NCBI RefSeq assembly: GCF_021739485.1
Contig: NZ_JAJFNK010000007.1
Span: 103,641-167,640, forward strand
DNA length: 64,000 bases
Source: Alicyclobacillus tolerans
GTDB lineage: Bacteria > Bacillota > Bacilli > Alicyclobacillales > Alicyclobacillaceae
Reading direction: 5' to 3'
Of the stretch, positions 17,487 through 26,278 are shown piece by piece. The first letter of the stretch is position 1; every line of letters begins with the position of its first letter. The translations under genes and the position numbers were made by a program. The notes beneath the pieces were generated by a model. The model had not been told where the DNA came from. It worked only from the letters and a program-made list of their open reading frames with translations, and did not search any database.

Positions 17487-18056
17487 TCAGCAAGAATAGA
17501 AGTATTGTTTGGCAGACCCTTTTGAATTCACCATAAAATCAGTATCGTGTAGGGCTGATCTTATCAACGCCTTGTTAATTGGCACATGAATTGTTGGCAC
17601 TTGATCCATATAATCACGAAATGAAGGAAGGATGCCCCACAAGTTGATTATCTTCTGCTTAAAAGTATTCGAACTGCAGTTTATAATATCGCGTTTTTCG
17701 ATATATTCTGGATAAACCACGATAACGGGTAGCCCTAATGTACCAATTCCGTAGTTTATCTCTTCTCTTAATGCTCTACTGTTCTTGGTTATCGAACTCA
17801 AAAACAGGATAATATTCTTTGAGTTCCTTAAACGGTCATGTAGACGAGGCTTCAAGGTGCTTTCCCAATTGCTATCATCCCGCACGTTGTAGTTCTTGTT
17901 ATGTGAGTCAATGAAGGGAAAAGTGTTATCTGCCGCTTTCCATGCTCTCAACAAATTGTACGATACAAAATCCTTCGTCGCGGATGCACTTAAATTACTT
18001 TCGCTAAAAGGCTCCTTGACATAAAATGCAGAGTAATTACCATTTCTATAAGCCAT
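17487..18056 (-). CDS. thsB: Thoeris ThsB-like TIR-domain protein
   Basis: The 189-residue protein starts at an ATG (18056) behind GGGGGATTTAACTCT. It has the ThsB pattern: NGNYSAFYV at the start, FVSYNLLRAWKA, FPFIDSHNKNYNVRD, LHDRLRNSKNIILFLSS and then REEINYGIGTLGLPVIVVYP. The Glu of REEINYG is the likely catalytic residue of the TIR NADase. In Thoeris, ThsB senses phage and makes a cyclic ADP-ribose-type signal that activates ThsA. It lies downstream of a TM-macro protein gene (102-bp gap, same strand), the gene pairing described for type II Thoeris. The calls rest on recalled family features, not a search. Confidence 0.75.
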   Translation of the reverse strand: MAYRNGNYSAFYVKEPFSESNLSASATKDFVSYNLLRAWKAADNTFPFIDSHNKNYNVRDDSNWESTLKPRLHDRLRNSKNIILFLSSITKNSRALREEINYGIGTLGLPVIVVYPEYIEKRDIINCSSNTFKQKIINLWGILPSFRDYMDQVPTIHVPINKALIRSALHDTDFMVNSKGSAKQYFYSC

Positions 18057-18158
18057 AGAGTTAAATCCCCCTTCAATTTTTGGTTTAATGTCAACACATT
18101 TATCCACCGAGGAATAATCCAGAACGGCTGTGCGTTAAGGGAATGATAACCCTGCACA

Positions 18159-18989
18159 CTATTGAGTGAGTTCTTTCAATTTGTAAAAATTTATTTTTCC
18201 TGATCTTGAATCGTGTATAATAATCGATACTTTTGAAGGATAAGTAAATTTAATTCGACTTATCTTAAATGACCATATTAGCAATTCAAGTAATTCTTGA
18301 TCGGAAATGGAATTATATTCTTTAAATCTCGTTATGCCTGAGCCTAAAAGTGGAATTGAAATTGATCTGCCGTTATAAACAATGTCAATTTCATTCCAGA
18401 AATTTAATAGAAAGTTAACATAGTCGTTCATGTAGAGAAATGCTCTATTTTCATCATCAAATTTAGTAAATGCGGTTAATAAATAATCATTGTGTTTGAA
18501 GATTGTTCCCAATTTGTATCGCTTCTTTTTCCCAACCCTCCTATTCTGGTGCGTTCCGATGGTTTTTTCCATTAGGGATTCATCATTTTCAATTAACTTA
18601 TCAAACTCCGCAACATCTTGTATTACATTCTTTATATACATTCCGTTAAGGGTTCTTTCAGAGATAACGACGTTGTTAACAAGGGTGTCGAAATACTCGT
18701 TAAAAGCGATGACCTTTAGTTCCTCTTCTTCAAAAATGTTACCTACTCTGACTTCAACTATTGAGTTGTCGATACTAATTTTCATCTCTCTAAGTAGATT
18801 GGCTCGTATCCACATGATGACATAAGTCACCAGCAAAATACCTATAAATATCGTCGCAACTATCAATTTTCGTTTATCTGGAATGTTTACAAAAATAGAA
18901 CCTAAGGTAACAAGGATACTGATGATTGAGAGGACGGTCCAATAATCTTTGCGAAGGGTCCTGTCAAAAAAATTGACCTTTTTCTTCAA
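18159..18989 (-). CDS. thsA: Type II Thoeris ThsA-like effector (two TM segments plus macro-like domain)
   Basis: The TTG at 18989 follows GATTGGAGGATGTAA. The 276-residue product opens with basic residues, then two hydrophobic spans at about 18-35 and 42-60, then a soluble domain starting ISIDNSIVEVRVGNIFEEEE and IAFNEYFDTLVNNVVISERT. That opening is characteristic of the macro-like domain fused to membrane segments in type II ThsA. The domain would bind the nucleotide made by ThsB, and the membrane part would depolarise or disrupt the membrane (family knowledge). Codon use is markedly AT-rich, which suggests transfer. A TIR gene follows on the same strand. Confidence 0.72.
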   Translation of the reverse strand: MKKKVNFFDRTLRKDYWTVLSIISILVTLGSIFVNIPDKRKLIVATIFIGILLVTYVIMWIRANLLREMKISIDNSIVEVRVGNIFEEEELKVIAFNEYFDTLVNNVVISERTLNGMYIKNVIQDVAEFDKLIENDESLMEKTIGTHQNRRVGKKKRYKLGTIFKHNDYLLTAFTKFDDENRAFLYMNDYVNFLLNFWNEIDIVYNGRSISIPLLGSGITRFKEYNSISDQELLELLIWSFKISRIKFTYPSKVSIIIHDSRSGKINFYKLKELTQ

Positions 18990-19234
18990 ATTACATCCTC
19001 CAATCATCTTGGTCTCATAATAGTTTAGAAAATAATACCACATAATTCTTAGTCAATGAATTGGTCAGCACGTTGTTTTCAGTATTCGCTACCTGGGAGG
19101 CAAAGCTGAGCCGAAGCACAGATATGCTCTCTTTGATTCCTGTTGTATGGAGTCGTTGTCTATGATTGAAAGTTTAAACTTGCTTGAGTTAGAATGGGAG
19201 TAGACATTGATCAATCGCATAGTTGTGTTCAGAC

Positions 19235-19294
19235 ACTCCAGTAGTCACACGTCTGTTAAAAAAAACGGACGGACACCGACTATTGGAGTTTTTT
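19235..19294 (+). promoter_or_regulatory. Large inverted repeat upstream of the recombinase-tns operon
   Basis: ACTCCAGTAGTC (19235-19246) and GACTATTGGAGT (19278-19289) are inverted copies with one mismatch. Inside them, GTCTGTT (19251-19257) pairs with AACGGAC (19264-19270, one mismatch). A run of T follows. It can be read as an intrinsic terminator or attenuator in the leader of the operon, or as a recombinase-binding (res-like) site. 19044-19465 contains no gene. Confidence 0.5.
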
Positions 19295-19465
19295 GCGTTT
19301 TGCTGACTAAAAGCAATAACAAATTGTTGAGTGATGTAGCTCGTTTGTCATGGTCGGTGCTCATAGAAGACTTAAAATCGCCAAGGACACTTACCTGTCC
19401 TATTATTTTACTGCTTTGAGTCCGAGGTTATTGATGATATCGGATGCGAGAAGGGGGAACACAAT

Positions 19466-20263
19466 TTGGAGAAGGTAGTCGGTTATGTAAGGGTCTCGAC
19501 CCTCACTCAACTGGAGAAAGGACATGGTATCAAGACGCAGGAAGAAGCCATCATCGATTACTGTCACAAGAATGGTTTGGAATTGGTCAAGCTTTTTCGT
19601 GACGAGGGAGTTAGCGGTACAGTCGTCAATCGTGAAGGTTTGACTGACGTGCTTGGGGGGCTTCAGGAAATTAAGAAGGTTGTTGTGTTGAACACTTCGC
19701 GACTTTGGCGGAGTGACACTGTGAGGGTTTTGGTTCATCGCGAGATGAAAAGGTTTGGTGCGGACATCTACAGCATTGAACAACCCACATACAGCATTTA
19801 CACGAAAGACCCAAACGATTTTCTTATCAACGGCATGATGGAGTTGCTTGACCAGTATGAGCGTATGTCTATTGCCATGAAGCTAAGCAAAGGGAGACGA
19901 ACGAAGGTAAAAAACGGGATGAAGGGCTGTGGCAAAGCACCACTGGGGTACCGTTGGCAATCCGCGAATATCGAGGTGGACGAAACAAACGCATCTACCG
20001 TTCGATTGATGTTCTTGAAGTATCTGGAATTCCGAAGTGTAGACAGACTGATCACCTATCTCAATGAACATGGAGTGACTACCCCGAAGGGTATGCCCTT
20101 CCGAAAACAGTCTATCATTGACATCTTGAAAAATGATTTTTACAAGGGGATTTTGCGACATGGGGACCTGATTCTTGAGGGGGATCACACCCCGCTGGTT
20201 AACGCGGTGGTGTTCGGTAAAGTTCAAGCGCAATTGAAGCGAAACAACACAAGAAGCGGCTGA
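19466..20263 (+). CDS. Serine recombinase, likely resolvase of the Tn7-like element
   Basis: The 265-residue protein starts at a TTG behind AAGGGGGAACACAAT. The N-terminal resolvase domain shows VGYVRVSTLTQ (catalytic Ser near residue 11), EGVSGTVVNREGL and VVLNTSRLWRSD (Arg of the active site). A shortened recombinase domain follows (GKAPLGYRW, STVRLMFLKYLEF, GILRHGDLILEGDHTPLV). It lacks the zinc ribbon and long coiled coil of large phage integrases. The next gene, tnsA, begins 29 bases downstream on the same strand, so the recombinase is part of the transposition operon. Resolution of cointegrates is the likely role, as for TniR of Tn5053-type elements. Confidence 0.85.
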   Translation: MEKVVGYVRVSTLTQLEKGHGIKTQEEAIIDYCHKNGLELVKLFRDEGVSGTVVNREGLTDVLGGLQEIKKVVVLNTSRLWRSDTVRVLVHREMKRFGADIYSIEQPTYSIYTKDPNDFLINGMMELLDQYERMSIAMKLSKGRRTKVKNGMKGCGKAPLGYRWQSANIEVDETNASTVRLMFLKYLEFRSVDRLITYLNEHGVTTPKGMPFRKQSIIDILKNDFYKGILRHGDLILEGDHTPLVNAVVFGKVQAQLKRNNTRSG

Positions 20264-20291
20264 GAGAACAGGATGAAAGGATGTGATACCA

Positions 20292-21128
20292 ATGGCGAAA
20301 CAACCGTGGACAAATGAGAAGCTGAACAAGTTGTTGAAGGAGGGGCGCGGTCAAGATGCCGTGGGAAAGGACTATATTCCATGGGTGAAAATCAGTGATT
20401 TCCCCAGTATCGGAAGGGCTACCCGCATTTTTGGGGTCAAAATACCACGAATTTACCATATCCAATCTGATAATCAGTTGCGATGCTTCCTGATTTTCGA
20501 ATGGTCAGCGTTGCAATCGTCGGAAAGCGGGGTAAATAGCCCAACGGCTATCGTCGATATCCGAGAATCATTTCCTCTCTTGAACATGCTTGAAACAATT
20601 GACGATAAAGACGACCTCCGAATGGACAAGTTTACCGACAAGGAGACTGGGGTTCCACTGGTGCTCGTCACCAATTTTGTATTAACTGTTCGAGATGCCG
20701 ATGGGAAAGAGCGATTGGTAGCGCGAAGCGTGAAAAATGCTTCCGAACTGAAACGGAGTTCTACTTTCGAAAACTTGGAGATTCAACGGCGATACTGGCG
20801 TGCAAAGGGTGTCGAGTGGAAATTGATCACGGATAAGCAGATACCGAAACAGTTCGCGAAAAATGTGTCTTGGGTGCGCGAAACTTTGCTGGACGATGGT
20901 ATGGATAGCAATGAAAAGTCCGAACAAGCCCAATTGTTACACAACGACTTGATGAGATATCCCAATTTGAAACTCAGTGATGTGTTGAATGCCTTTGACC
21001 GCAAAGAAGGGGTGTCGCAGGGAAGTGGGCTGTACCTATTTCGATATTTAATCGCAAAAAAGCTAATTCACATTGATATGAACCAGAGTGTGCAGGTGGC
21101 ACGGAACGTCAGGGACGTTCTTCAGTGA
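20292..21128 (+). CDS. tnsA: TnsA-like transposon endonuclease with degenerate active site
   Basis: The protein of about 278 residues aligns with Tn7 TnsA through KEGRGQ, GKDYIPW, VDIRESFPLL and LEIQRRYW. In Tn7 the nuclease residues are E63, D114, Q130 and K132. Here the aligned positions are Gln-62 (in QSDNQL), Asn-128 (in VTNFVL), Ser-146 (in ARSVK) and Lys-148. Both acidic metal ligands have become amides, so 5'-strand cutting is probably lost. The DNA- and TnsC-contacting C-terminal part is present, so a structural role may remain. The ATG at 20292 has AAAGGA upstream. The alignment was made from memory of the Tn7 protein. Confidence 0.85.
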   Translation: MAKQPWTNEKLNKLLKEGRGQDAVGKDYIPWVKISDFPSIGRATRIFGVKIPRIYHIQSDNQLRCFLIFEWSALQSSESGVNSPTAIVDIRESFPLLNMLETIDDKDDLRMDKFTDKETGVPLVLVTNFVLTVRDADGKERLVARSVKNASELKRSSTFENLEIQRRYWRAKGVEWKLITDKQIPKQFAKNVSWVRETLLDDGMDSNEKSEQAQLLHNDLMRYPNLKLSDVLNAFDRKEGVSQGSGLYLFRYLIAKKLIHIDMNQSVQVARNVRDVLQ

Positions 21129-21144
21129 AGGGAGGGCAATGGCA

Positions 21145-23286
21145 ATGAATGTGATCGTTAATCAGTTGTTTGCAGATGAAAAAGGAAAGTTGTTGAGGAT
21201 CGTTTTTGTAAATAAAGTCACATCGATGGTTTATGTGATCGAAGTGGACAAGAACCAGTTCCCGCGCCCCATGTCGGTTCAGGAGTTTGAGGCTTTAGTT
21301 GAAACCCAAGGACTGCAGATGGTTGATGAGGACAACACTGTTCGACTGGACTCAGATGACGATTTGACTGATGTTCAGAGGACGAAGCGGGATTTTGCAT
21401 GGGAGGTAGTGCACTTTTTCTTCAAAAAGGTTGAGGGTGAGGAGTTTGCACTTGTTCCGCGATATCGTCAAGAGGCTATAAAGCTGGCATGTGAAACGTT
21501 CAGCATCAGCTACAACACTGTAAAAACGTATTTGGTTCGATATTGGTCGGGAGGTGGAGTTAAGAACAGTGTTCTTCCTCGACTTTCAAACTGTGGCGCA
21601 CCTGGGAGAGAGAGAAATGTTAGTGAGAAGAAACGTGGACGACCACGTATCCACGGCGGAAATCACGGGGTCAATGTGGACAACAAAATGAAAAAAGCTA
21701 TTAGGGCAGGATTAAATAAGCACTATTACAGTCAAAGGCAGAACAACTTACGGGTAGCATACGAATTAACTCTCAGGGACTATTTCTCGACCCAGCAAGT
21801 GAGGGACAACGGGACGACGTATCCCGTGCTTTTGGGGTCAATCCCGTCATACGCTCAATTTCTCTATTGGGCGCGGAAGTGGAATGATCCTAAAAGAGAA
21901 ATCATGACACGGCACGGAGCGCGTGCGTATCAACAAAACTATCGTGCGATTATTGGAAGTGCAACACAGGACGCTGACCTCGGCTGTTCTGATTTATGGG
22001 AGATCGACTCGACGATTTACGATATCTACTTGTGCTCGTCATTGAATCGCGATGTTATCGTCGGTCGTCCTCGATTGCTTGTAGTTACAGATATTTACAG
22101 CAGGGTAATTACGGGGGTAGCAGTGACGTTCGAATCGCTCAACGCTTATGCTGGTGCAATGTTGGCATTGGCAAACAGTATGACAGACAAGGTTGACTAT
22201 TGCGCCAAATTTGGGATCACGGTTACGGGTGAAGAAGATTTCCCATACTGCGTCCCCAATCGTATCTTAGCTGATCGTGGAGAACTTGTTTCTACTCAGA
22301 TTGAGAATGCAATTGAGCAATTGGGGATTACCATACAGCAAAGCCCGCCGTACCGCGCAGATACAAAATCTGTGGTTGAACAGATGTTTCATCAGCTTAA
22401 TTTACAGGTCAAACCTATTGCGGACGGCGTGGTAGTCAAAGGGAACCGCCCGAAAGAACGCGGAGAGATCGACTATCGATTAAAGGCAAACTTGACGTTG
22501 GAAGAGTTTACGACCCTCATTCTAAAGGTGATTATTTTTCGCAATAAGCATCACGTTTTGGAGGATTATCCTTTGGACGCAAGCATGATTGAAGCAGGAG
22601 TCGAGAAAATTCCTATCAAGCTTTGGGAACATGGGTTGAAACATAAAAAGGGTCAGCTTCGAAGGTTGCCACCAGACACGGTGCGGATGGCGTTGTTCCC
22701 AAGCGATGAGGCAACCGTGGGGAGTCGAGGGATATCGTTTAAAGGGCTTCGCTACGCATCTCAAGACACCCTTCGCCAAGGCTGGTTCCAGCGGGCACGG
22801 ACCAAAGGCAGTTGGAAGATCAAAGTCAGCTACAATCCGATGGATCTGACCCATATCTACGTTCGTGATGAAGATGGGCTTGGCGTTCACAAACTAACAC
22901 TATTGGAGCATCTCAAACAATACAGTTTCAAGAGTGAGCAAGAGGTCGAGCAAATCCAGGCACTCGAACGCGAGCGAACCAATCACAGTAAAGAGCGGGA
23001 GTTGAAAGAGAAGATCAAACTGTTTGCTGAGATCGACAGTATTGTCCAAGATGCCAGGACAAAGACGGAAGCCGAACGGGACACCACAATCAGTAAGACC
23101 AAGCGGCTCGCAAACATCAAAGAGAATCAGAGGCGTGAGAAGGAACTTGAGCGGGAGAAGATGCGTGAAAACCCAACGGTGGAAGACGAGTCATCAATTT
23201 TGACATTCCACGATGATGACGGGGATGAGTTGGACCTGTTCAGAACGGTACAGGAGCAGAATTGGGGTGCCTCAGATGGAGAGTAG
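21145..23286 (+). CDS. tnsB: TnsB-like DDE transposase
   Basis: The 713-residue protein has an N-terminal winged-helix region, then the RNase H-fold DDE core. The first Asp is in LWEIDSTIYDIYLC, the second in ILADRGELVS and the Glu in TKSVVEQMF. A Mu-type C-terminal beta domain follows (RQGWFQRARTKGSWKIKV), with a charged coiled-coil tail (about residues 590-700) for contact with TnsC. TnsB binds the transposon ends, cuts the 3' strands and joins them to the target. The second ATG, at 21145, lies 8 bases after GGGAGGG. It overlaps tnsC by 11 bp. All catalytic residues are present, unlike the neighbouring TnsA. Confidence 0.92.
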   Translation: MNVIVNQLFADEKGKLLRIVFVNKVTSMVYVIEVDKNQFPRPMSVQEFEALVETQGLQMVDEDNTVRLDSDDDLTDVQRTKRDFAWEVVHFFFKKVEGEEFALVPRYRQEAIKLACETFSISYNTVKTYLVRYWSGGGVKNSVLPRLSNCGAPGRERNVSEKKRGRPRIHGGNHGVNVDNKMKKAIRAGLNKHYYSQRQNNLRVAYELTLRDYFSTQQVRDNGTTYPVLLGSIPSYAQFLYWARKWNDPKREIMTRHGARAYQQNYRAIIGSATQDADLGCSDLWEIDSTIYDIYLCSSLNRDVIVGRPRLLVVTDIYSRVITGVAVTFESLNAYAGAMLALANSMTDKVDYCAKFGITVTGEEDFPYCVPNRILADRGELVSTQIENAIEQLGITIQQSPPYRADTKSVVEQMFHQLNLQVKPIADGVVVKGNRPKERGEIDYRLKANLTLEEFTTLILKVIIFRNKHHVLEDYPLDASMIEAGVEKIPIKLWEHGLKHKKGQLRRLPPDTVRMALFPSDEATVGSRGISFKGLRYASQDTLRQGWFQRARTKGSWKIKVSYNPMDLTHIYVRDEDGLGVHKLTLLEHLKQYSFKSEQEVEQIQALERERTNHSKERELKEKIKLFAEIDSIVQDARTKTEAERDTTISKTKRLANIKENQRREKELEREKMRENPTVEDESSILTFHDDDGDELDLFRTVQEQNWGASDGE

Positions 23287-24751
23287 GGTGTACCTCCCTA
23301 ATGGTACGGAAGCTCAGATGGCTGTCTATCGCGAACCCCAGATTGAAGAGTTCCGTAATCCACTCATTCAGGCTTTGCCACCTATGGTCACGAAGGGAGA
23401 CATTATTCAAAAGTTGATGCGTCTGGCACCATTTGACCCAACCGAAAGAGGACTCGATGGTCACATCAGGATTCACTTGCTCCAACGCCTTTTTGAAGTC
23501 TTCACTCCGCTTCCAATCAACGTACAAGTGTGGGAAATGGTGAATTCTCTCTTAATCCAAAGTTACATAGCACGAAATCCATTTGACAAGAACTATAAAC
23601 ACTTTGTCAGTCAAACGGGCAAAGAGATTATTGAGCGGAAATACAACGTGAATACGAGCCTTAATTTTCGCTCGACGGCATGTGCTGGAACCTTAATTGG
23701 GGTTTCGGGTATGGGCAAGACAACGACTGTAAATCAGGTCCTCAGGCATATCCCACAAGTAATTGTCCATAACGAATATAATGCACAGCACTTCAGTATG
23801 ACCCAGTTGGTGTGGATGCAACTTCAGACTCCGTATAATTCAAGTGTAAAGGCACTTTGCTTACAGTATTTCACAAGGTTGGACGAAATCTTGGGAACTA
23901 ACAATTTGAAGAAGCTAATCTCCAGAAACCTTTCGGTCGATGCAATGATCCCTTACATCGCGCAATCCAGCAGGAATGTTTCGCTTGGATTGTTGGTTTT
24001 GGATGAGTCCCAATTCCTCTTGAGGCGTGGGGGAAGTCAACTCGTTGATTTTCTGGTTTCGCTTATTAACGGAGGACTTAGCATTTTGCTGATTGGAACA
24101 CCTGCCTCTTACGCGCTGTTTGAAAGCGAGTTTCGCATTGCCAGAAGGCTTTCAGGTAGTAAGGAAGTCTTGTGGAATGCGATGAAAAATGATGAGACCT
24201 TTCGCCTATTTTTGGATGGAATATGGCGTTATCAATGGTTGCGAAACTACACCCCACTTTCCGATGAACTGGTTTCAGAGATGTTTGCAGAAACTCAGGG
24301 AATATCGGATCTCGTTATAAAGTTGTACCTCTACGTTCAACAGTATTCTATCGAGCGTGGCTTGGAGGTCATTACCCCTGATATCATCCGAAGCGTTGCC
24401 AAGGACAACTTCAGGCTCATGAAGCCGATGCTTGATGCGTTAAGGACGGGCAATCCATATAAAATCGCCCAATTTGATGACCTCAGAATACTGGATACTA
24501 AGGAGCGGACATCATCATCGAATCCTACACACCCTGTTCAAAAGGGGACTAAAGCTACGAGAAAGGTGATGAATGAAACCTATCCAGCCCCCGTTGCCGA
24601 AAAGCCAAAGAAGAATGTAGATTATCGCGACGGGGATTTGAGACGCTGTTTTCGAATAGCAAAGCAAGAAGATGTTGCCCCTGAGACCGTTTTGGTAAAG
24701 GCAGGATACATCGACGACATGACGTTTTGGACAGATGGTGGCAACCGATGA
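23276..24751 (+). CDS. tnsC: TnsC-like AAA+ target-selection ATPase
   Basis: The 491-residue protein carries a Walker A motif GVSGMGKTT near residue 145 and a Walker B motif LLVLDESQF near residue 240, followed by LLIGTPASYALFES, a sensor-1-like segment. TnsC polymerises on target DNA and links TniQ/TnsD to the transposase. The ATG at 23276 lies inside the end of tnsB, and its last codons overlap the tniQ start by 4 bp, so all three genes are coupled. The basic C-terminal tail (from about residue 425) is the region that contacts TnsA in Tn7. Confidence 0.9.
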   Translation: MESRVYLPNGTEAQMAVYREPQIEEFRNPLIQALPPMVTKGDIIQKLMRLAPFDPTERGLDGHIRIHLLQRLFEVFTPLPINVQVWEMVNSLLIQSYIARNPFDKNYKHFVSQTGKEIIERKYNVNTSLNFRSTACAGTLIGVSGMGKTTTVNQVLRHIPQVIVHNEYNAQHFSMTQLVWMQLQTPYNSSVKALCLQYFTRLDEILGTNNLKKLISRNLSVDAMIPYIAQSSRNVSLGLLVLDESQFLLRRGGSQLVDFLVSLINGGLSILLIGTPASYALFESEFRIARRLSGSKEVLWNAMKNDETFRLFLDGIWRYQWLRNYTPLSDELVSEMFAETQGISDLVIKLYLYVQQYSIERGLEVITPDIIRSVAKDNFRLMKPMLDALRTGNPYKIAQFDDLRILDTKERTSSSNPTHPVQKGTKATRKVMNETYPAPVAEKPKKNVDYRDGDLRRCFRIAKQEDVAPETVLVKAGYIDDMTFWTDGGNR

Positions 24752-26259
24752 TGAATGTCCTGCCTCAGATTTATAGGGATGAGTTACTATACAGCGTGCT
24801 CTCGCGATACAAACGCATGTGCGGCATGCAAAGTAGAAGGGCACTTTTGAAAGATGTGTATGGAGAGAGTAAGATGCTCACCTCGATATTCTTACCGCAG
24901 TATCTTGAGCGATTTCGGGAGAACCTGCCTCCATACTGCAAGATTACGGTAGATGAACTGATATTGAATCACACAATGTTTCCTTTTTACACTTCGTTTT
25001 TCTCTAAGGAACGCTCAAACAGTATCCTCAACATGATGGTCAATGGATGCGGAAAGAGCATAGAGAACCTTGTGGGATTTAGCGGCGGCAAGGTGAAACC
25101 CTACAACCGACTACGGTACTGTCCCAGGTGTTACTCGGAGGACATAGATGAGTATGGAGAGAGCTTTTGGCGCAGGCTTCATCAGGTTCCTGGAGTTCTG
25201 TATTGCTTAAAACACGAGACGTTGTTAGAGAGTACAATCGTCCCGTCAACCGAGAAGTACGCAGACTATTGGTGCGCTGATACTGATGTGTGTAATGCGA
25301 CTTTTAAAGACGATACATACGACGAGCGGATCATGGAACTGAATTGGACGTACATAAAGAACACAATGTTTTTGATGAACGGGGATTATCAGAAGAAGGA
25401 ACTCCCTGATATAGTTGATTTTTATGTGGATCGGTTACGGGAGAAAGGGTTTGCCTCCGCAAATGGATTCATTTATATGAACGACTTCGTTCATCAGTTT
25501 CTTCAGTTCTATCCAAGTCATTATCTTAGTTTGATGCAAAGTAATGTCGATGAAAATCAGCAGGCAAATTGGTTGAGACTGTTCGTTCGGAACAACGCTA
25601 AAAATCGTAGCCCGCTACGGCATCTTCTGGTATTGCAATTCCTTGGAATCAGTGCAGAAGAGTTTTTTCACGATCAATCTATATTGGGAAGAATTTCGGC
25701 ACGAGTGAACCATGTTCCGTCGTTTGATCTTGAAGCTCGGCGAAATGCTTGGTTGAAAATCATCGAAGACAATCCAGGACTGAACCGAAGTCAACTTAAA
25801 GAGATTGGAAAAGGGCTACACACCTGGATTTATAAGCACGATATAGAGTGGTATGAGCGGGTCACTCCGAGAGTAGGGGCACGGAAGAAGCGTACCCCTG
25901 TTATTGACTGGGCGAAGAGGGACGATGAATGTTTGGAGTTGGCTAAGCAAGCGGTTGAATCCATCCTGAATCGGGAAGGCAAACCAATCCGCGTGTTGGC
26001 TTCGACCATACGGCAAGAAATAGGGGTTAGGCGATGGTTTGACAGCCGAAAACTTGTATATACGCGTCAGTTCATCGAGCAGGTCACTGAGGACATCCAT
26101 TCATATCGAATCAGAAAGATCCGCTGGGCGATCGGCGAACTTGAGCGAGAAGGTGTGAACGTGACTGTATATAAGGTGCAGTTGTATGCAGGTTTCGGTG
26201 GAAACAACAAGAAAGTTGCCGAATTGATCGCAAAGGTCATGGAGACTTCACTTGCGTGA
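24748..26259 (+). CDS. TniQ/TnsD-like target-site recognition protein
   Basis: The 503-residue protein has the TniQ N-terminal part, YRDELLYSVLSRYKRMCG, and a zinc-binding segment with RYCPRCYSED, then FWRRLHQVPGVLYCLKH. The spacing CPxC...WxRxHQxPGVxxCxxH is the family hallmark. The C-terminal half (from about residue 260) is helical and includes probable HTH units such as NPGLNRSQLKEIGKGLHTWI, as in the DNA-reading part of TnsD. At about 500 residues it is closer to TnsD than to short TniQ. Its start overlaps the tnsC stop (ATGA). Confidence 0.88.
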   Translation: MMNVLPQIYRDELLYSVLSRYKRMCGMQSRRALLKDVYGESKMLTSIFLPQYLERFRENLPPYCKITVDELILNHTMFPFYTSFFSKERSNSILNMMVNGCGKSIENLVGFSGGKVKPYNRLRYCPRCYSEDIDEYGESFWRRLHQVPGVLYCLKHETLLESTIVPSTEKYADYWCADTDVCNATFKDDTYDERIMELNWTYIKNTMFLMNGDYQKKELPDIVDFYVDRLREKGFASANGFIYMNDFVHQFLQFYPSHYLSLMQSNVDENQQANWLRLFVRNNAKNRSPLRHLLVLQFLGISAEEFFHDQSILGRISARVNHVPSFDLEARRNAWLKIIEDNPGLNRSQLKEIGKGLHTWIYKHDIEWYERVTPRVGARKKRTPVIDWAKRDDECLELAKQAVESILNREGKPIRVLASTIRQEIGVRRWFDSRKLVYTRQFIEQVTEDIHSYRIRKIRWAIGELEREGVNVTVYKVQLYAGFGGNNKKVAELIAKVMETSLA

Positions 26260-26278
26260 ACGTCCTACATAAATTCTC

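Noticed and set aside
19141..19155. TGTTGTATGGAGTC as the left end of the transposon
   Set aside because: It is loosely similar to the repeat core, but the flanking five bases do not match those next to any right-end candidate.
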